Shown: in pieces, positions 26,312-35,230 of the stretch
Numbering within the stretch: position 1 is the first letter of the stretch
Layout: every line of letters starts with the position of its first letter
Assembly (NCBI RefSeq): GCF_015207755.1
Contig: NZ_JADEWH010000013.1
Span: 1 to 64,000, forward strand
Reading direction: 5' to 3'
Source: Nodularia sp. LEGE 06071
GTDB lineage: Bacteria; Cyanobacteriota; Cyanobacteriia; Cyanobacteriales; Nostocaceae
DNA: 64,000 bases
Translations under genes and position numbers: made by a program
The notes under the pieces: model-generated
Seen by the model: the letters and a program-made list of their open reading frames with translations, nothing else
Told to the model about the DNA's origin: nothing
Database searches by the model: none

Positions 26312-27910
26312 TTACATCCCAGCTTCCACGGGAGTCCGAGTGGGTTCCACTTCATATCCGGCTGGTGTCAATAGCGATCGCCCTGTCATTTCTGACGGTT
26401 GGGGGATCTGTAAAATCTCTAGAATGGTGGGTGCAATGTCGGCTAGCTTGCCATCGCTTCGCAGTACAACATTGGTACCATGTCCAGGGATTTTTATCGT
26501 CTCTCCTTCCACTAAGATGAAGGGGACTGGATTAGTCGTGTGAGCTGTCCAGGGATTACCTTCTTCATCTAGCATATACTCGGCGTTACCGTGGTCAGCC
26601 GTAATCATCGCTGTGCCACCGGCTTTGCTGATGCTGGTGAGTAATCTACCCAAACAATGATCTACTGTTTCAATCGCTGTCACCGTGGCTTCTATTTGAC
26701 CAGTATGCCCTACCATGTCTGGGTTAGCATAGTTAATCACCACTAAAGAGTAGACACCTTTTTTAATCGCAGCGATCGCCACATCTGTAACTGCTTCTGC
26801 TGACATTGTAGGGGCTTTGTCGTAAGTTGCGACCATTGGACTACTTACAAGTTCTCGGTCTTCCCCAGCAAAAGGTTCCTCTAGTCCCCCATTAAAGAAA
26901 TAGGTGACGTGGGCGTATTTTTCTGTTTCAGCCGTGCGAAACTGCTGCAAGCCATTATTGGCAACTACTTCCCCTAAAATATTACTCAAATTTTGCGGTT
27001 CAAAAGCTACAGCCACTGGTAGTTCTGAATCGTATTGAGTAAAGGTAGCAAAGGACAACGGCTGAATTTGCTGTCTTTCAAAGCCTGTGAATTTGGGGCT
27101 GACAAAAGCTTGAGTCAGCTGTCTAGCGCGGTCTGGGCGGAAGTTGAAGAATATCACACCGTCCCCTGATTCTATTGCGCCAGGGGCAATGCGGACTGGA
27201 TTGACAAACTCATCCTTCACACCTTCAGCGTAAGATGCTGACAAAATTTCCACAGCCTGACGACCATCAACCGCACCATTTTGTGTCATCACGTCGTAGG
27301 CAAGTTTCACCCGATCCCAACGGTGATCCCGATCCATCGCGTAGTAACGACCGCTGAGGGTAACTATGCGCCCAATGCCTTTATCGTCTAGCTGCTCCTG
27401 CAATAGCTTGATTGCTTTTATACCCTCTGTGGGGGCAGTATCACGACCATCGGTGATGGCGTGGATACACACTTGTGAAATTTCCTGTTCCTTGGCTAAG
27501 TCCAGTAGTCCGAAGAGATGGCTGAGATGAGAATGTACCCCTCCCTCAGAACAAAGCCCCACTAGGTGCAGCTTGCCATTCCCTGAGCGAACTTTCTCGC
27601 AGATTTTGACAAGTGCTGGGTTTTTGAGGATAGAACCATCTTCCACCGCATCCGAGATGCGTACCAATTCTTGAGGTACTACTCGCCCAGCGCCAATATT
27701 CAAATGACCCACTTCCGAGTTGCCCATCTGTCCTTCTGGCAACCCTACGGCTTTTCCTGATGTGCTGATGAGGGTGTGCGGGTAAGCTGTCCATAAGCTT
27801 TCCACAATGGGAGTTTTAGCAGCGATAATCGCGTTTCCTCGCTTCTCCTCGCAGTAGCCCCACCCGTCTAAAATGACTAGCACCACAGGAGCAACAGGTG
27901 CTTTGGTCAT
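26312..27910 (-). CDS. gpmI: 2,3-bisphosphoglycerate-independent phosphoglycerate mutase
   Basis: Manganese-dependent glycolytic enzyme interconverting 3- and 2-phosphoglycerate. From ATG 27910 it has 532 residues, the usual length; the frame extends 18 codons upstream, but MTKAPVAPVVLVILDGWGY is the typical start and AAAGGG lies about 11 bases before it. Metal ligand Asp15 is in LDGWG, the phosphoserine nucleophile is Ser65 in GQMGNSEVGHLNIGAG, and metal ligands recur in TADHGNAEYM near the C-terminus. It reads towards secG and may be co-transcribed with it. Confidence 0.95.
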   Translation of the reverse strand: MTKAPVAPVVLVILDGWGYCEEKRGNAIIAAKTPIVESLWTAYPHTLISTSGKAVGLPEGQMGNSEVGHLNIGAGRVVPQELVRISDAVEDGSILKNPALVKICEKVRSGNGKLHLVGLCSEGGVHSHLSHLFGLLDLAKEQEISQVCIHAITDGRDTAPTEGIKAIKLLQEQLDDKGIGRIVTLSGRYYAMDRDHRWDRVKLAYDVMTQNGAVDGRQAVEILSASYAEGVKDEFVNPVRIAPGAIESGDGVIFFNFRPDRARQLTQAFVSPKFTGFERQQIQPLSFATFTQYDSELPVAVAFEPQNLSNILGEVVANNGLQQFRTAETEKYAHVTYFFNGGLEEPFAGEDRELVSSPMVATYDKAPTMSAEAVTDVAIAAIKKGVYSLVVINYANPDMVGHTGQIEATVTAIETVDHCLGRLLTSISKAGGTAMITADHGNAEYMLDEEGNPWTAHTTNPVPFILVEGETIKIPGHGTNVVLRSDGKLADIAPTILEILQIPQPSEMTGRSLLTPAGYEVEPTRTPVEAGM

Positions 27911-28050
27911 AGTAAAATTGCCCTTTACTTTTTGTAATATCCGCATGATACCACTGCTAATCACCAGTGCAAGTGAATTTCTGCTGATTAACTTAATCTT
28001 CTAATAACTGTTATCTGTATTTTTGACTTATCGAAAATTAGCCATTAGTT

Positions 28051-28076
28051 AGTAGTGACCTTTTCAGGCCACTACT
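28051..28076 (-). terminator. Hairpin downstream of the ABC-F gene
   Basis: AGTAGTGACC (28051-28060) pairs with GGCCACTACT (28067-28076), one G-T type mismatch, 6-base loop. It lies just 3' of the minus-strand ABC-F gene and before gpmI. No long T run follows, so it is only a probable terminator. Confidence 0.5.
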
Positions 28077-28087
28077 AGGCAGTTCTA

Positions 28088-29782
28088 TCATTTCCCTTTT
28101 CCAGAAGACTTGGCAGCTTTAGCAGCTTTCTTCGCAGCTTTTTCGGCGGCTATTGCAGCTAACTTAGCTTGTTCCTTTTCTTCGGCAATTTTATCCAGGT
28201 AATAATGATAATCTCCTAAGTAGACACGGAATTCACCGTCGCGGATTTCGACGATTTTGTTGGCTACTTGCGAGATAAAATAGCGGTCGTGGGAAACTAC
28301 AATCGCTGTGCCATCATAGTTCTGTAACGATTCTTCCAACATTTCTTTGGCTGGAATATCTAAGTGGTTAGTCGGCTCATCTAAAATCAGCAGATTGGCT
28401 GGACGTAACAGCATTTTAGCTAATGCTAAACGAGCTTTTTCGCCTCCACTTAATGCATCTACTGACTTAAATGCAGTGTTACCTGTGAACAAAAACTGTC
28501 CCAAAAGCCTGCGGACTTCTTCGTTTGTCCAGTCGGGGACTTCATCATGGATGGTTTCCATGACTGTTTTCTGTAAGTCCAAAGCTTCGGCTTGATTTTG
28601 CTCAAAGTAACCGGGAATCACATTGTGTTCGCTTATTTGCACGCTGCCTTCTGTGGGTGGTTCCATACCCATAATCACGCGTAAAAGCGTAGATTTACCC
28701 GCACCGTTGGGGCCGAGAAAGGCAATGCGATCGCCTCTTTCTATTAAGAGATTTGTGGCTAAGAATAAGATTTTATCATCATAGACATGAGTTAAATCTT
28801 TAATCTCTACTACTTCTCGTCCACTGCGGGGTGCTGGAGGAAAGCGGAAGTGCAGGGTTTTCATTCCCGCCACAGGTGCTTCAATGCGCTCAATTTTTTC
28901 TAGTTGTTTTTCCCGGCTTTTCGCCTGGGTACTGCGAGTCGCACTGGCGCGAAATCGATCAACAAATGTTTGCTGTTTCTCTAGTTCTTTCTGCTGGCGT
29001 TCGTAAGCGCTCAGTTGTGCTAGTTGATTTTCAGCTTTTTGTTCTAAGTATGCTGAATAGTTACCCAGGTAGGTAGTAGAAACACCACGTTCAGTTTCTA
29101 CAATGTGGGTGCAGAGGCGGTCAAGGAACTCCCGGTCATGGGAAACGATCACCATTGGAGTATTGAGATTTTTGAGGTAATTTTCTAGCCACTCAATGGT
29201 TTCTAAATCTAAGTGGTTAGTCGGTTCGTCCAGTAGTAATAAGTCGGGTTTTTGCAGCAGAATTTTACCTAAACTCATCCGCATTTGCCAACCACCGGAG
29301 AAAGCACTGACGAGGCGATCGCCATCTTCGGAATCAAACCCCATTTCTGGTAAGATTTTCCCGATGCGTGCGTCTAAGTTATAGCCATCCAAGGCTTCAA
29401 ATTGACGCTGTAAGCGATCTAGTTTATCAATCAGTTTATCCAGTTCTTCTGGAGTAGCCGTTTCCATATCGCGTTGTACTTGCGCCAGCGACATTTGTAC
29501 TTTGTTGGCTTCTTCAAAGACGATCCAAAATTCTTCTCTAACCGTGCGGCCGGGATCTACTTCAAACTCTTGGTTGAGGTAGGCTATGTGCAAACTGGAG
29601 GGACGAATGATTTCGCCGGCGGTGGGTTCAATTTCCCCGGTGATAATTTTTAGCTGGGTGGATTTTCCCGCACCGTTGACACCGACTAAGCCAATGCGAT
29701 CGCCTGGTTTGACTTCCCAGTTGATATCTTTGAGAACTTCGCCTGTAGGATAAATTTTACTGATATGTTCTAGTCGCAGCAT
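28088..29782 (-). CDS. ABC-F family ATPase
   Basis: Soluble twin-ABC ATPase, 564 residues from ATG 29782; the open frame continues 48 codons upstream but the conserved start is MLRLEHISKIYPTGEVL. Each half has a Walker A (VGVNGAGKST; LGPNGAGKST), a signature (FSGGWQMR; LSGGEKARLAL) and a Walker B (LLLLDEPTNHLDL; LLILDEPTNHLD). The linker between them is charged and helical, and the C-terminus is a Lys/Ala-rich tail. No membrane domain is present. ABC-F proteins act on the ribosome as translation factors or in antibiotic resistance; which of these applies here is unknown. Confidence 0.92.
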   Translation of the reverse strand: MLRLEHISKIYPTGEVLKDINWEVKPGDRIGLVGVNGAGKSTQLKIITGEIEPTAGEIIRPSSLHIAYLNQEFEVDPGRTVREEFWIVFEEANKVQMSLAQVQRDMETATPEELDKLIDKLDRLQRQFEALDGYNLDARIGKILPEMGFDSEDGDRLVSAFSGGWQMRMSLGKILLQKPDLLLLDEPTNHLDLETIEWLENYLKNLNTPMVIVSHDREFLDRLCTHIVETERGVSTTYLGNYSAYLEQKAENQLAQLSAYERQQKELEKQQTFVDRFRASATRSTQAKSREKQLEKIERIEAPVAGMKTLHFRFPPAPRSGREVVEIKDLTHVYDDKILFLATNLLIERGDRIAFLGPNGAGKSTLLRVIMGMEPPTEGSVQISEHNVIPGYFEQNQAEALDLQKTVMETIHDEVPDWTNEEVRRLLGQFLFTGNTAFKSVDALSGGEKARLALAKMLLRPANLLILDEPTNHLDIPAKEMLEESLQNYDGTAIVVSHDRYFISQVANKIVEIRDGEFRVYLGDYHYYLDKIAEEKEQAKLAAIAAEKAAKKAAKAAKSSGKGK

Positions 29783-29885
29783 CAAGTTTCTCTCAGGTAG
29801 GGTATGGGTAGTTAAGGACGAAGTACTAACACCGTCTCCAATATTAACAAAAATTAACTCAAGTTTATGCTTTTTTGCACCCTCT

Positions 29886-30176
29886 CTATTCACTAGCAGG
29901 CTGCTGTTGTGTAGCCTGTCTGACATCCTCTACACTTAAATCTAAAGCCTCGGCTATTTGCTCTACAGTTAACCCTGCGGCTAACATTGGTGGAACTACT
30001 TTTAATTTGCCTTTGCGTTCGCCTTCTTCCTCACCTTTTTGAAAGGCTTCCTGATAAACTTTAGTTTGCTTTAATTCGCTTAATTCAAACATTACTTATA
30101 TGTCCTCCTTGTTCTTCTTGGTGTTGATTTTGTCCGAGATATAAGCATACTTGAGCAAACACTTATGAATGATGTA
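29886..30176 (-). pseudogene. Decayed tandem copy of the Rpn/DUF2887-type gene
   Basis: 29886-30092 encodes 68 residues (MFELSELKQTKVYQEAF onward) almost identical to the C-terminal end of the full gene next door, including VPPMLAAGLTVEQIA and LSVEDVRQATQ. 30123-30170 resembles an internal piece of the full gene at 30800-30850. The 5' half and the stretch between are missing, so this is a deletion remnant of a duplicated copy. The open 68-codon frame may still be translated, but lacks the nuclease-like domain. Confidence 0.75.
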
Positions 30177-30254
30177 ATTTTTAACGCAGAGGGGCGCTAA
30201 GGTTAACGCATTCGCCGTTAGGCGTTCCCGCAGGGTAGGTACGCTGAGGTTTTA

Positions 30255-31067
30255 TTAGTCATTATCAGGTTTTTGTGTAGCCTGTCTGACATCTTCTACA
30301 CTCAGTTCTAAAGCTGCGGCTATTTGCTCTACAGTTAATCCTGCGGCTAACATTGGTGGAACTGCTTTTAATTTGCCTTTGCGTTCGCCTTTGCGTTCGC
30401 CTTCTTCCTCGCCTTCTTGAAAGGCTTCCTGATAAAATCTGGTTTGCTTCAACTCGCTTAATCCAAACATGGCTTCTATCTCCTTCCTGCTCATTTGGGG
30501 TAATTTGTAAACCAAGATTGTCTCTATTAATTGTAATAATTGCTGTTGTTTATGCTGTGAGTTAATTTCTTGTTTGGTTCTGTCGATTAACTCTTTACCT
30601 TGTGCGATCGCTTGATCTTCGTTAGCAATGATTAACTTAATAGTAGCAATGCCAATGGGTAGCGACGTAGATTCACCTAATTCATCCAGATAAATCCGCC
30701 TAACTCGCTGACTTGTGAAAAATTCACGGTAATGTTTAATACTTCCTGTATCTATACTCCTGGTTGGGTATAGTACCACAGCACCCCAGTCATTTTGGGG
30801 TTGATTTTGTCGGAGGTACAAACATACTTCCGCAAACAGTCGTGAATAAATTTCACCATCGGCTTGAAATTGGACTTCCACAAAATAAATTGGGTTTTCT
30901 ACTGTTTGTATAGGTAGAAAAACACCATCAAGTCTGAAGGACGTTTGTTTAACTTCAACTGAGGAAAATTGATAGCTATTAGCTTCTTCAGGAGAATTAC
31001 CAATCAATTCAAAGAAGATACTAGGGAATTCTTGAAATAGGCGATAAAAGATGCTGTCTGTTTTCAT
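30255..31067 (-). CDS. Rpn-family / DUF2887 nuclease-like protein
   Basis: From ATG 31067 it has 270 residues; a GTG 42 bases upstream would start inside repeat DNA. The opening TDSIFYRLFQEFPSIFFELI and the PD-(D/E)XK-like strands RLDGVFLPI and YFVEVQFQADGEIYSRL are typical of cyanobacterial Rpn (recombination-promoting nuclease / 'putative transposase') proteins, with Asp and Glu-x-Gln in place of the usual D...ExK. The C-terminus has a charged EGEEEGERKGERKGK segment and a helical VEDVRQAT motif. It is multicopy in many Nostocales. Function is unproven. Confidence 0.8.
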   Translation of the reverse strand: MKTDSIFYRLFQEFPSIFFELIGNSPEEANSYQFSSVEVKQTSFRLDGVFLPIQTVENPIYFVEVQFQADGEIYSRLFAEVCLYLRQNQPQNDWGAVVLYPTRSIDTGSIKHYREFFTSQRVRRIYLDELGESTSLPIGIATIKLIIANEDQAIAQGKELIDRTKQEINSQHKQQQLLQLIETILVYKLPQMSRKEIEAMFGLSELKQTRFYQEAFQEGEEEGERKGERKGKLKAVPPMLAAGLTVEQIAAALELSVEDVRQATQKPDND

Positions 31068-31109
31068 AAGGATGAAGTTTTTAACGCAGAGTATCGCAGA
31101 GGTTAACAC

Positions 31110-31151
31110 ATTCGCCGTTAGGCGTTCCCGCAGGGTAGGTACGCTGAGGTT
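31110..31151. repeat. 42-bp direct repeat, second copy (first at 30210-30251)
   Basis: The sequence beginning ATTCGCCGTTAGGCG is identical at 30210-30251 and 31110-31151, exactly 900 bases apart. It sits upstream of both the decayed and the complete DUF2887-type genes and belongs to the TTAGGCGTTCCCGCAGGG repeat family. Confidence 0.85.
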
Positions 31152-31221
31152 AGAGAAAACTTAAATCCTCACCTTTGCGCCTCTGCGCCTTTGCGTGAAA
31201 CTCTCTTATATTTTAACTTGG

Positions 31222-33900
31222 TCACCAAGGTCTAATGACGGTTTCACCTTGTTTTTCCTTCTCAGCTAACTCTTTATTCAACGTCAGCAATTTTTCTAAA
31301 ATATCATCTTTGATTTTAAAGTTATAGGCTTGCATTACCAATTTATCTAACTGTTCATGCAGTTTATAAAGTTGGCTGCTGGGTTCGTTAAAGAATTTAT
31401 TATATAGTGTAGTTATTCCCCACTGTTTCGACTCCATTTGTTGGGTGCGATATTGATGGAGTTCTTCAGCTTTGGCGCGAATTTGTTGGACTAATTTAGC
31501 GTCGGGGGTTTGGGGAAAGGGGAATGTTTCAAAGCAGGTATTGTGAGTATATGCTATATCTGCTTTTAAAGTTGATTTTTGGGCGTGCATCCAAGTACGA
31601 TGGATGTTAGATGAAAGAATACCCAGGATATAGAAATCATCCGTAGCTATGACAACTGATTTATCACCAGGTAGCCAATTTAAAGGTGCGGGAATAAATA
31701 TCGCCCATTTAGAAACTCTGGGTACATTCAAATAAAATGATAGTGAATAAATTGCGGTTCTCATTTCGGGACGATGGCGCAAGAATTTCCACCAATATTG
31801 TCTTGCTTTAGCATCTCTATTATTATCTCTTTGTGGTTTAACAGTTTTTTTTATATGTTCAAATGGTAATTTATAATCACTAGCATCCTCAATACTCTTA
31901 TCATTAAAATCAATAATCCATCTTTCAGGCTTACCATGAGGATTTTTGGCTAAATTCGCACCCATAGAAAAAAGTTTTAGCACTTCTTCATTATGGGAAT
32001 CAGCTTTTATCCAATCGCTTACCTGCTGTTCCGTGACTATAAAACCTTCCCCTACAGGAATTACACCTTGAAAACATTTATTAAGATTAGCCTTTAATCG
32101 CACAGCCTGATAAACATCAATACTAGATTTCAGTGCAGAATTGATTTGTGAAACTATCTGATTATCTAAATAATATTTTTCTGGTTTAACCCTACACCAA
32201 TTAACAATACTTACATGAACCTTAGCTTCACCAGACCAAGGTTGTGTAGAAACAGCCTCATGAATATAACCATTATTTTGAGTAATATAGTCTAAAGTTG
32301 CAACTCGGCTTTTACCTTGACTGATTGAATTTGTCGCAACTAAACCTACTCTACCTTTTTCATCAATATGTTCATGAGCTAACCGAAACCAATAAGCACA
32401 AAAATCTATAGAATCTTTAACATCAGGAAAACGTTGAAAAACTTTATCTATATATTCATCACCTAAAGCTATTCTCATATGCTTTCCACCTAAAAATGGC
32501 GGATTACCAATAATTGCATTAGCCTTTGGCCATTCACTAAATAACGCATCCTGACAAACAATATTCTTATCCAAAGAATCCAAAGGTAAAGCCGGCTCAG
32601 TTAATTGTAAATTATCAATCGCAATCTTCCGCGCAATCATCAATGTAACCCGCGCCAATTCCACCGCAAAGGGATTTGTATCCATCCCATAAAATTGCAG
32701 AGGAGTCACCAAACCCATCAGCATTTGCTTATCTTTTGATTTTCCCCGCTGTTGTAACTTCTCTAATAGTAAAGTTTCAATTCTTTTCAGTTCCTGATAC
32801 GCTATATAGAGAAAATTACCAGAACCACAAGCCGGGTCAAGTACGCGATAACTTTGTAATTCTAATTGCAGTTGAGAGAGTGCCTTAATTGAGCCAGCCG
32901 CATCAATTCTATCTTCCCAATAACGGCTAATTGTGGGGCGAACAATTTTCATAATGTCCGCTTCCGAGGTGTAATGAATCCCCTTGGCGTGACGCTCTTT
33001 TTTATCTACCGTTCCTTCAAATAGATTCCCAAAAATAGCCGGACGTACCTGACTCCAATTCTCCTTAGCTGAGACATCCAAAAAATTTAATTCTTCCCTT
33101 GTCAAATCAATCGCCTGAATCTGAGAAAATAACCCACCATTGAAATAATCTACACCTTGATAACGTCCGGCTGGCGTTTTTCCTAGCAGATTCATTTCCC
33201 GAAATAAACCACCCAAAACATCATAAGAACTCGCCCCAGCCATGCAATCCTGAACGCAGGAAATAAACATATCACGGGGTAAAAGTTGCCTATCTTCAGC
33301 AAACATCGCCAGCACACATTGCAAAATAAAGCGCTGCGCTGTCAACTTCTCAATTCCCCGCTTTTCCAGTTCCAGCAGCAACTCACCCATGCGACGCGCT
33401 GCCCGTTCTGTTACCTCCACCTGGTTATTATTGAAAATAGGAGTTTTGTTGCCAAACTCCATAAACGCAAAAGCCCCCGCCCTTTCTGGCAGTTGCTCCA
33501 GGGATATTTTATCTACAGGTGTATCTAGCTGAATATCAAAGTCAAAAATCCAAAACTCGTCAAAATTGCACAGTAAAACATAACGCGGACGGTCTGGTAC
33601 TAACCGCGTCCAATAATCAAAAGCCTGGGAATAATGCTTACTCAACTCCTCCCCGCGCTTCTTCATCTCAATCAACACGCGGGGTTTCCAGACCAAATCA
33701 GCAAAACCCGTTTTACCCGTCTTGCTACTCTTTTTTATCGCTTCCTCATAACTCGCCCCAGCTTCCAGCGCCCCTTCATGCCCAAAAGCCCGAAAAAAGC
33801 GGTCTAAAAACGTTTGCGCTTCCTTCCTTTCCTGTCCCTTGATGTGCTGCTGACAAAAGCTCACAAACTTATTCAGACTTTCAGGTGTCGCTGCTGCCAT
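31222..33900 (-). CDS. Single-chain restriction-modification protein (type IIG/IIL, MmeI-like)
   Basis: Protein of 892 residues joining nuclease and methyltransferase. The N-terminal nuclease domain has GFADLVWKPRVLIEMKK with Asp68, Glu78 and Lys80 (D...ExK). The helical connector includes EGTVDKKERHAKGIHYTSE near 295. The methyltransferase has motif I DPACGSG at 355-361 and motif IV NPPF at 466-469, the adenine-N6 form. Residues 570-880 form a probable target-recognition domain. Such proteins methylate and cut at one site without separate subunits. The recognition sequence cannot be inferred. Neighbours are an Rpn-like gene and an XRE regulator. Confidence 0.85.
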   Translation of the reverse strand: MAAATPESLNKFVSFCQQHIKGQERKEAQTFLDRFFRAFGHEGALEAGASYEEAIKKSSKTGKTGFADLVWKPRVLIEMKKRGEELSKHYSQAFDYWTRLVPDRPRYVLLCNFDEFWIFDFDIQLDTPVDKISLEQLPERAGAFAFMEFGNKTPIFNNNQVEVTERAARRMGELLLELEKRGIEKLTAQRFILQCVLAMFAEDRQLLPRDMFISCVQDCMAGASSYDVLGGLFREMNLLGKTPAGRYQGVDYFNGGLFSQIQAIDLTREELNFLDVSAKENWSQVRPAIFGNLFEGTVDKKERHAKGIHYTSEADIMKIVRPTISRYWEDRIDAAGSIKALSQLQLELQSYRVLDPACGSGNFLYIAYQELKRIETLLLEKLQQRGKSKDKQMLMGLVTPLQFYGMDTNPFAVELARVTLMIARKIAIDNLQLTEPALPLDSLDKNIVCQDALFSEWPKANAIIGNPPFLGGKHMRIALGDEYIDKVFQRFPDVKDSIDFCAYWFRLAHEHIDEKGRVGLVATNSISQGKSRVATLDYITQNNGYIHEAVSTQPWSGEAKVHVSIVNWCRVKPEKYYLDNQIVSQINSALKSSIDVYQAVRLKANLNKCFQGVIPVGEGFIVTEQQVSDWIKADSHNEEVLKLFSMGANLAKNPHGKPERWIIDFNDKSIEDASDYKLPFEHIKKTVKPQRDNNRDAKARQYWWKFLRHRPEMRTAIYSLSFYLNVPRVSKWAIFIPAPLNWLPGDKSVVIATDDFYILGILSSNIHRTWMHAQKSTLKADIAYTHNTCFETFPFPQTPDAKLVQQIRAKAEELHQYRTQQMESKQWGITTLYNKFFNEPSSQLYKLHEQLDKLVMQAYNFKIKDDILEKLLTLNKELAEKEKQGETVIRPW

Positions 33901-34006
33901 GTTGAATTGGGAATTACCCTAAGTGTTAGCAATTCCTATGTTATGTATTAATCAAGACCAATGGGAAAAAATTTCTTCTTATAGCAATTTTTCACACTAA
34001 AAAATC

Positions 34007-34141
34007 GGCGTTGCTGAATCAAAGTATGAAATGCCAAAATAAACTTTCTTCTTCTTCGTATCTTTGCGCCTACCCTTCGGGAACGGCTTCGCCGAATGCG
34101 CCTTTGCGTGAAACAAATTCATATTTGAAATCAGCAACGTC
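34007..34141. mobile_element. MITE-like insertion with terminal inverted repeats and target duplication
   Basis: GGCGTTGCTGAATCAAAGTA begins the element and the inverted form TTGAAATCAGCAACGTC ends it (outer 11 bases match 10 of 11). It is flanked by direct repeats AAAAAATC at 33999-34006 and 34142-34149. The interior is a TTTGCGCC-type repeat with CTTCGGGAACGGCTTCGCC. No gene is inside. Confidence 0.55.
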
Positions 34142-34171
34142 AAAAAATCGACCATTCTCAACTCTATACTC

Positions 34172-34200
34172 TCTGCGCCTCTGCGCCTCTGCGTGAGATC
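34172..34200. repeat. CTCTGCGCC tandem repeat
   Basis: Tandem CTCTGCGCC copies ending GCGTGAG, the same family seen near 13590, 14025, 31166 and 63275. It fills part of the 320-bp spacer upstream of the RM gene, which otherwise holds only the MITE-like element. Confidence 0.7.
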
Positions 34201-34220
34201 AAATAATCCGCAAATGCAAA

Positions 34221-34583
34221 TTAACTAGCCTTGGCCTCATCCTCAGATGTTTCAGCCACAGTTTCTAATCTATCCGCCACAGCGCGCACAATCTGAGCCA
34301 CTTGACTCAAAGGCATATACTTGATTTGTCTCAAAATCAAATTTATATCGGAAATTTCTTGAATTGGCTCGCCATTTAAGCAGGTGATTAACTCTTGTAG
34401 CGTATAGCCCGCTCTGGCGGCTATCTTCGCCAAATAGTCGGTATCTGGCACATTCACACCTTTTTCCCACAACTGAACAGCAGTAGCAGAAACTCCCAAG
34501 AGTTTGCCAAAGGCTCGTTGACTCATGGAACCACGAGCTAATTTGATGATTTCTACAAGTTTTTCTCTGCTTTCAATTTTCAC
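34221..34583 (-). CDS. XRE-family helix-turn-helix regulator
   Basis: Protein of 120 residues. The HTH is SQRAFGKLLGVSATAVQLWEKG at roughly residues 20-41 in a Cro/C1-type five-helix domain, followed by a C-terminal helical region (LRQIKYMPLSQVAQIVRAV). Proteins of this type are common and multicopy in Nostoc relatives. It precedes the RM gene on the same strand, with a 320-bp spacer containing a MITE-like insertion, so it could act as its controller protein; this is inference. Confidence 0.8.
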   Translation of the reverse strand: MKIESREKLVEIIKLARGSMSQRAFGKLLGVSATAVQLWEKGVNVPDTDYLAKIAARAGYTLQELITCLNGEPIQEISDINLILRQIKYMPLSQVAQIVRAVADRLETVAETSEDEAKAS

Positions 34584-34773
34584 TGCTTATATAGCTAGCC
34601 AACTGTGTTTACAAGGTAAGTAAGCAATTATTAAAATTTTACTTTTATCTTGACAAGGTTTATTGCTGCTGGTATCTTAAAATAATTACAAGGTAGCAAT
34701 TCTCATTTTAACCTAGAAATAACTACGCAACTAGACTTTTCGGCTTTGCTGCCAATCAAATCAAGGGTGCATC

Positions 34774-35220
34774 ATGTTCCGCAGTCCACGTAAGGTTAAA
34801 AAATATCGCCGTCAAGGTCGAAACCTCATAGCCTCTAATAAGATTAAACCAGATCAATGGAACATTTCAGACGCTGAAGTTAAAGAAGCCCTGAAAGTTA
34901 AAGGCTATGACGTTAAGGAAGTCAAAAAAATCCGTTATCTCAAGCATCAGGTGTGTATTTCCTACTGGGATGCAAAAGGTAACGTGTGCAGCAGCTTTTT
35001 CAGCTATCGAATTTTTGCACGTTGGCAAGCAGATGTGGAAAAATTAATTTCCTACTGCCAAAGCTTGCAAGAATGGAAGAAGTTAAATTACCTCATCCAG
35101 TACGAATTTGCATATTACAATTATCTCAATGAAATCTTTGATGCACTCAGCACCGCCTTAGAAAACCGCCTCTATGCATTGAAAGCTACAGAACTAGCTG
35201 CGGTTTTCTCCGAGGTGTAA
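34774..35220 (+). CDS. Hypothetical cyanobacterial protein
   Basis: Protein of 148 residues. It has a basic start (FRSPRKVKKYRRQGRNL), a region EVKEALKVKGYDVKEVKKIRY, a strand-rich centre with Tyr and Cys, and a long helical C-terminal half (KKLNYLIQYEFAYYNYLNEIFDAL). No membrane segment or known motif is seen. The gene converges with prfA, 10 bases away, and stands alone. Basic N-terminus suggests nucleic-acid contact, but this is weak. Confidence 0.6.
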   Translation: MFRSPRKVKKYRRQGRNLIASNKIKPDQWNISDAEVKEALKVKGYDVKEVKKIRYLKHQVCISYWDAKGNVCSSFFSYRIFARWQADVEKLISYCQSLQEWKKLNYLIQYEFAYYNYLNEIFDALSTALENRLYALKATELAAVFSEV

Positions 35221-35230
35221 CAGCCAAAAC

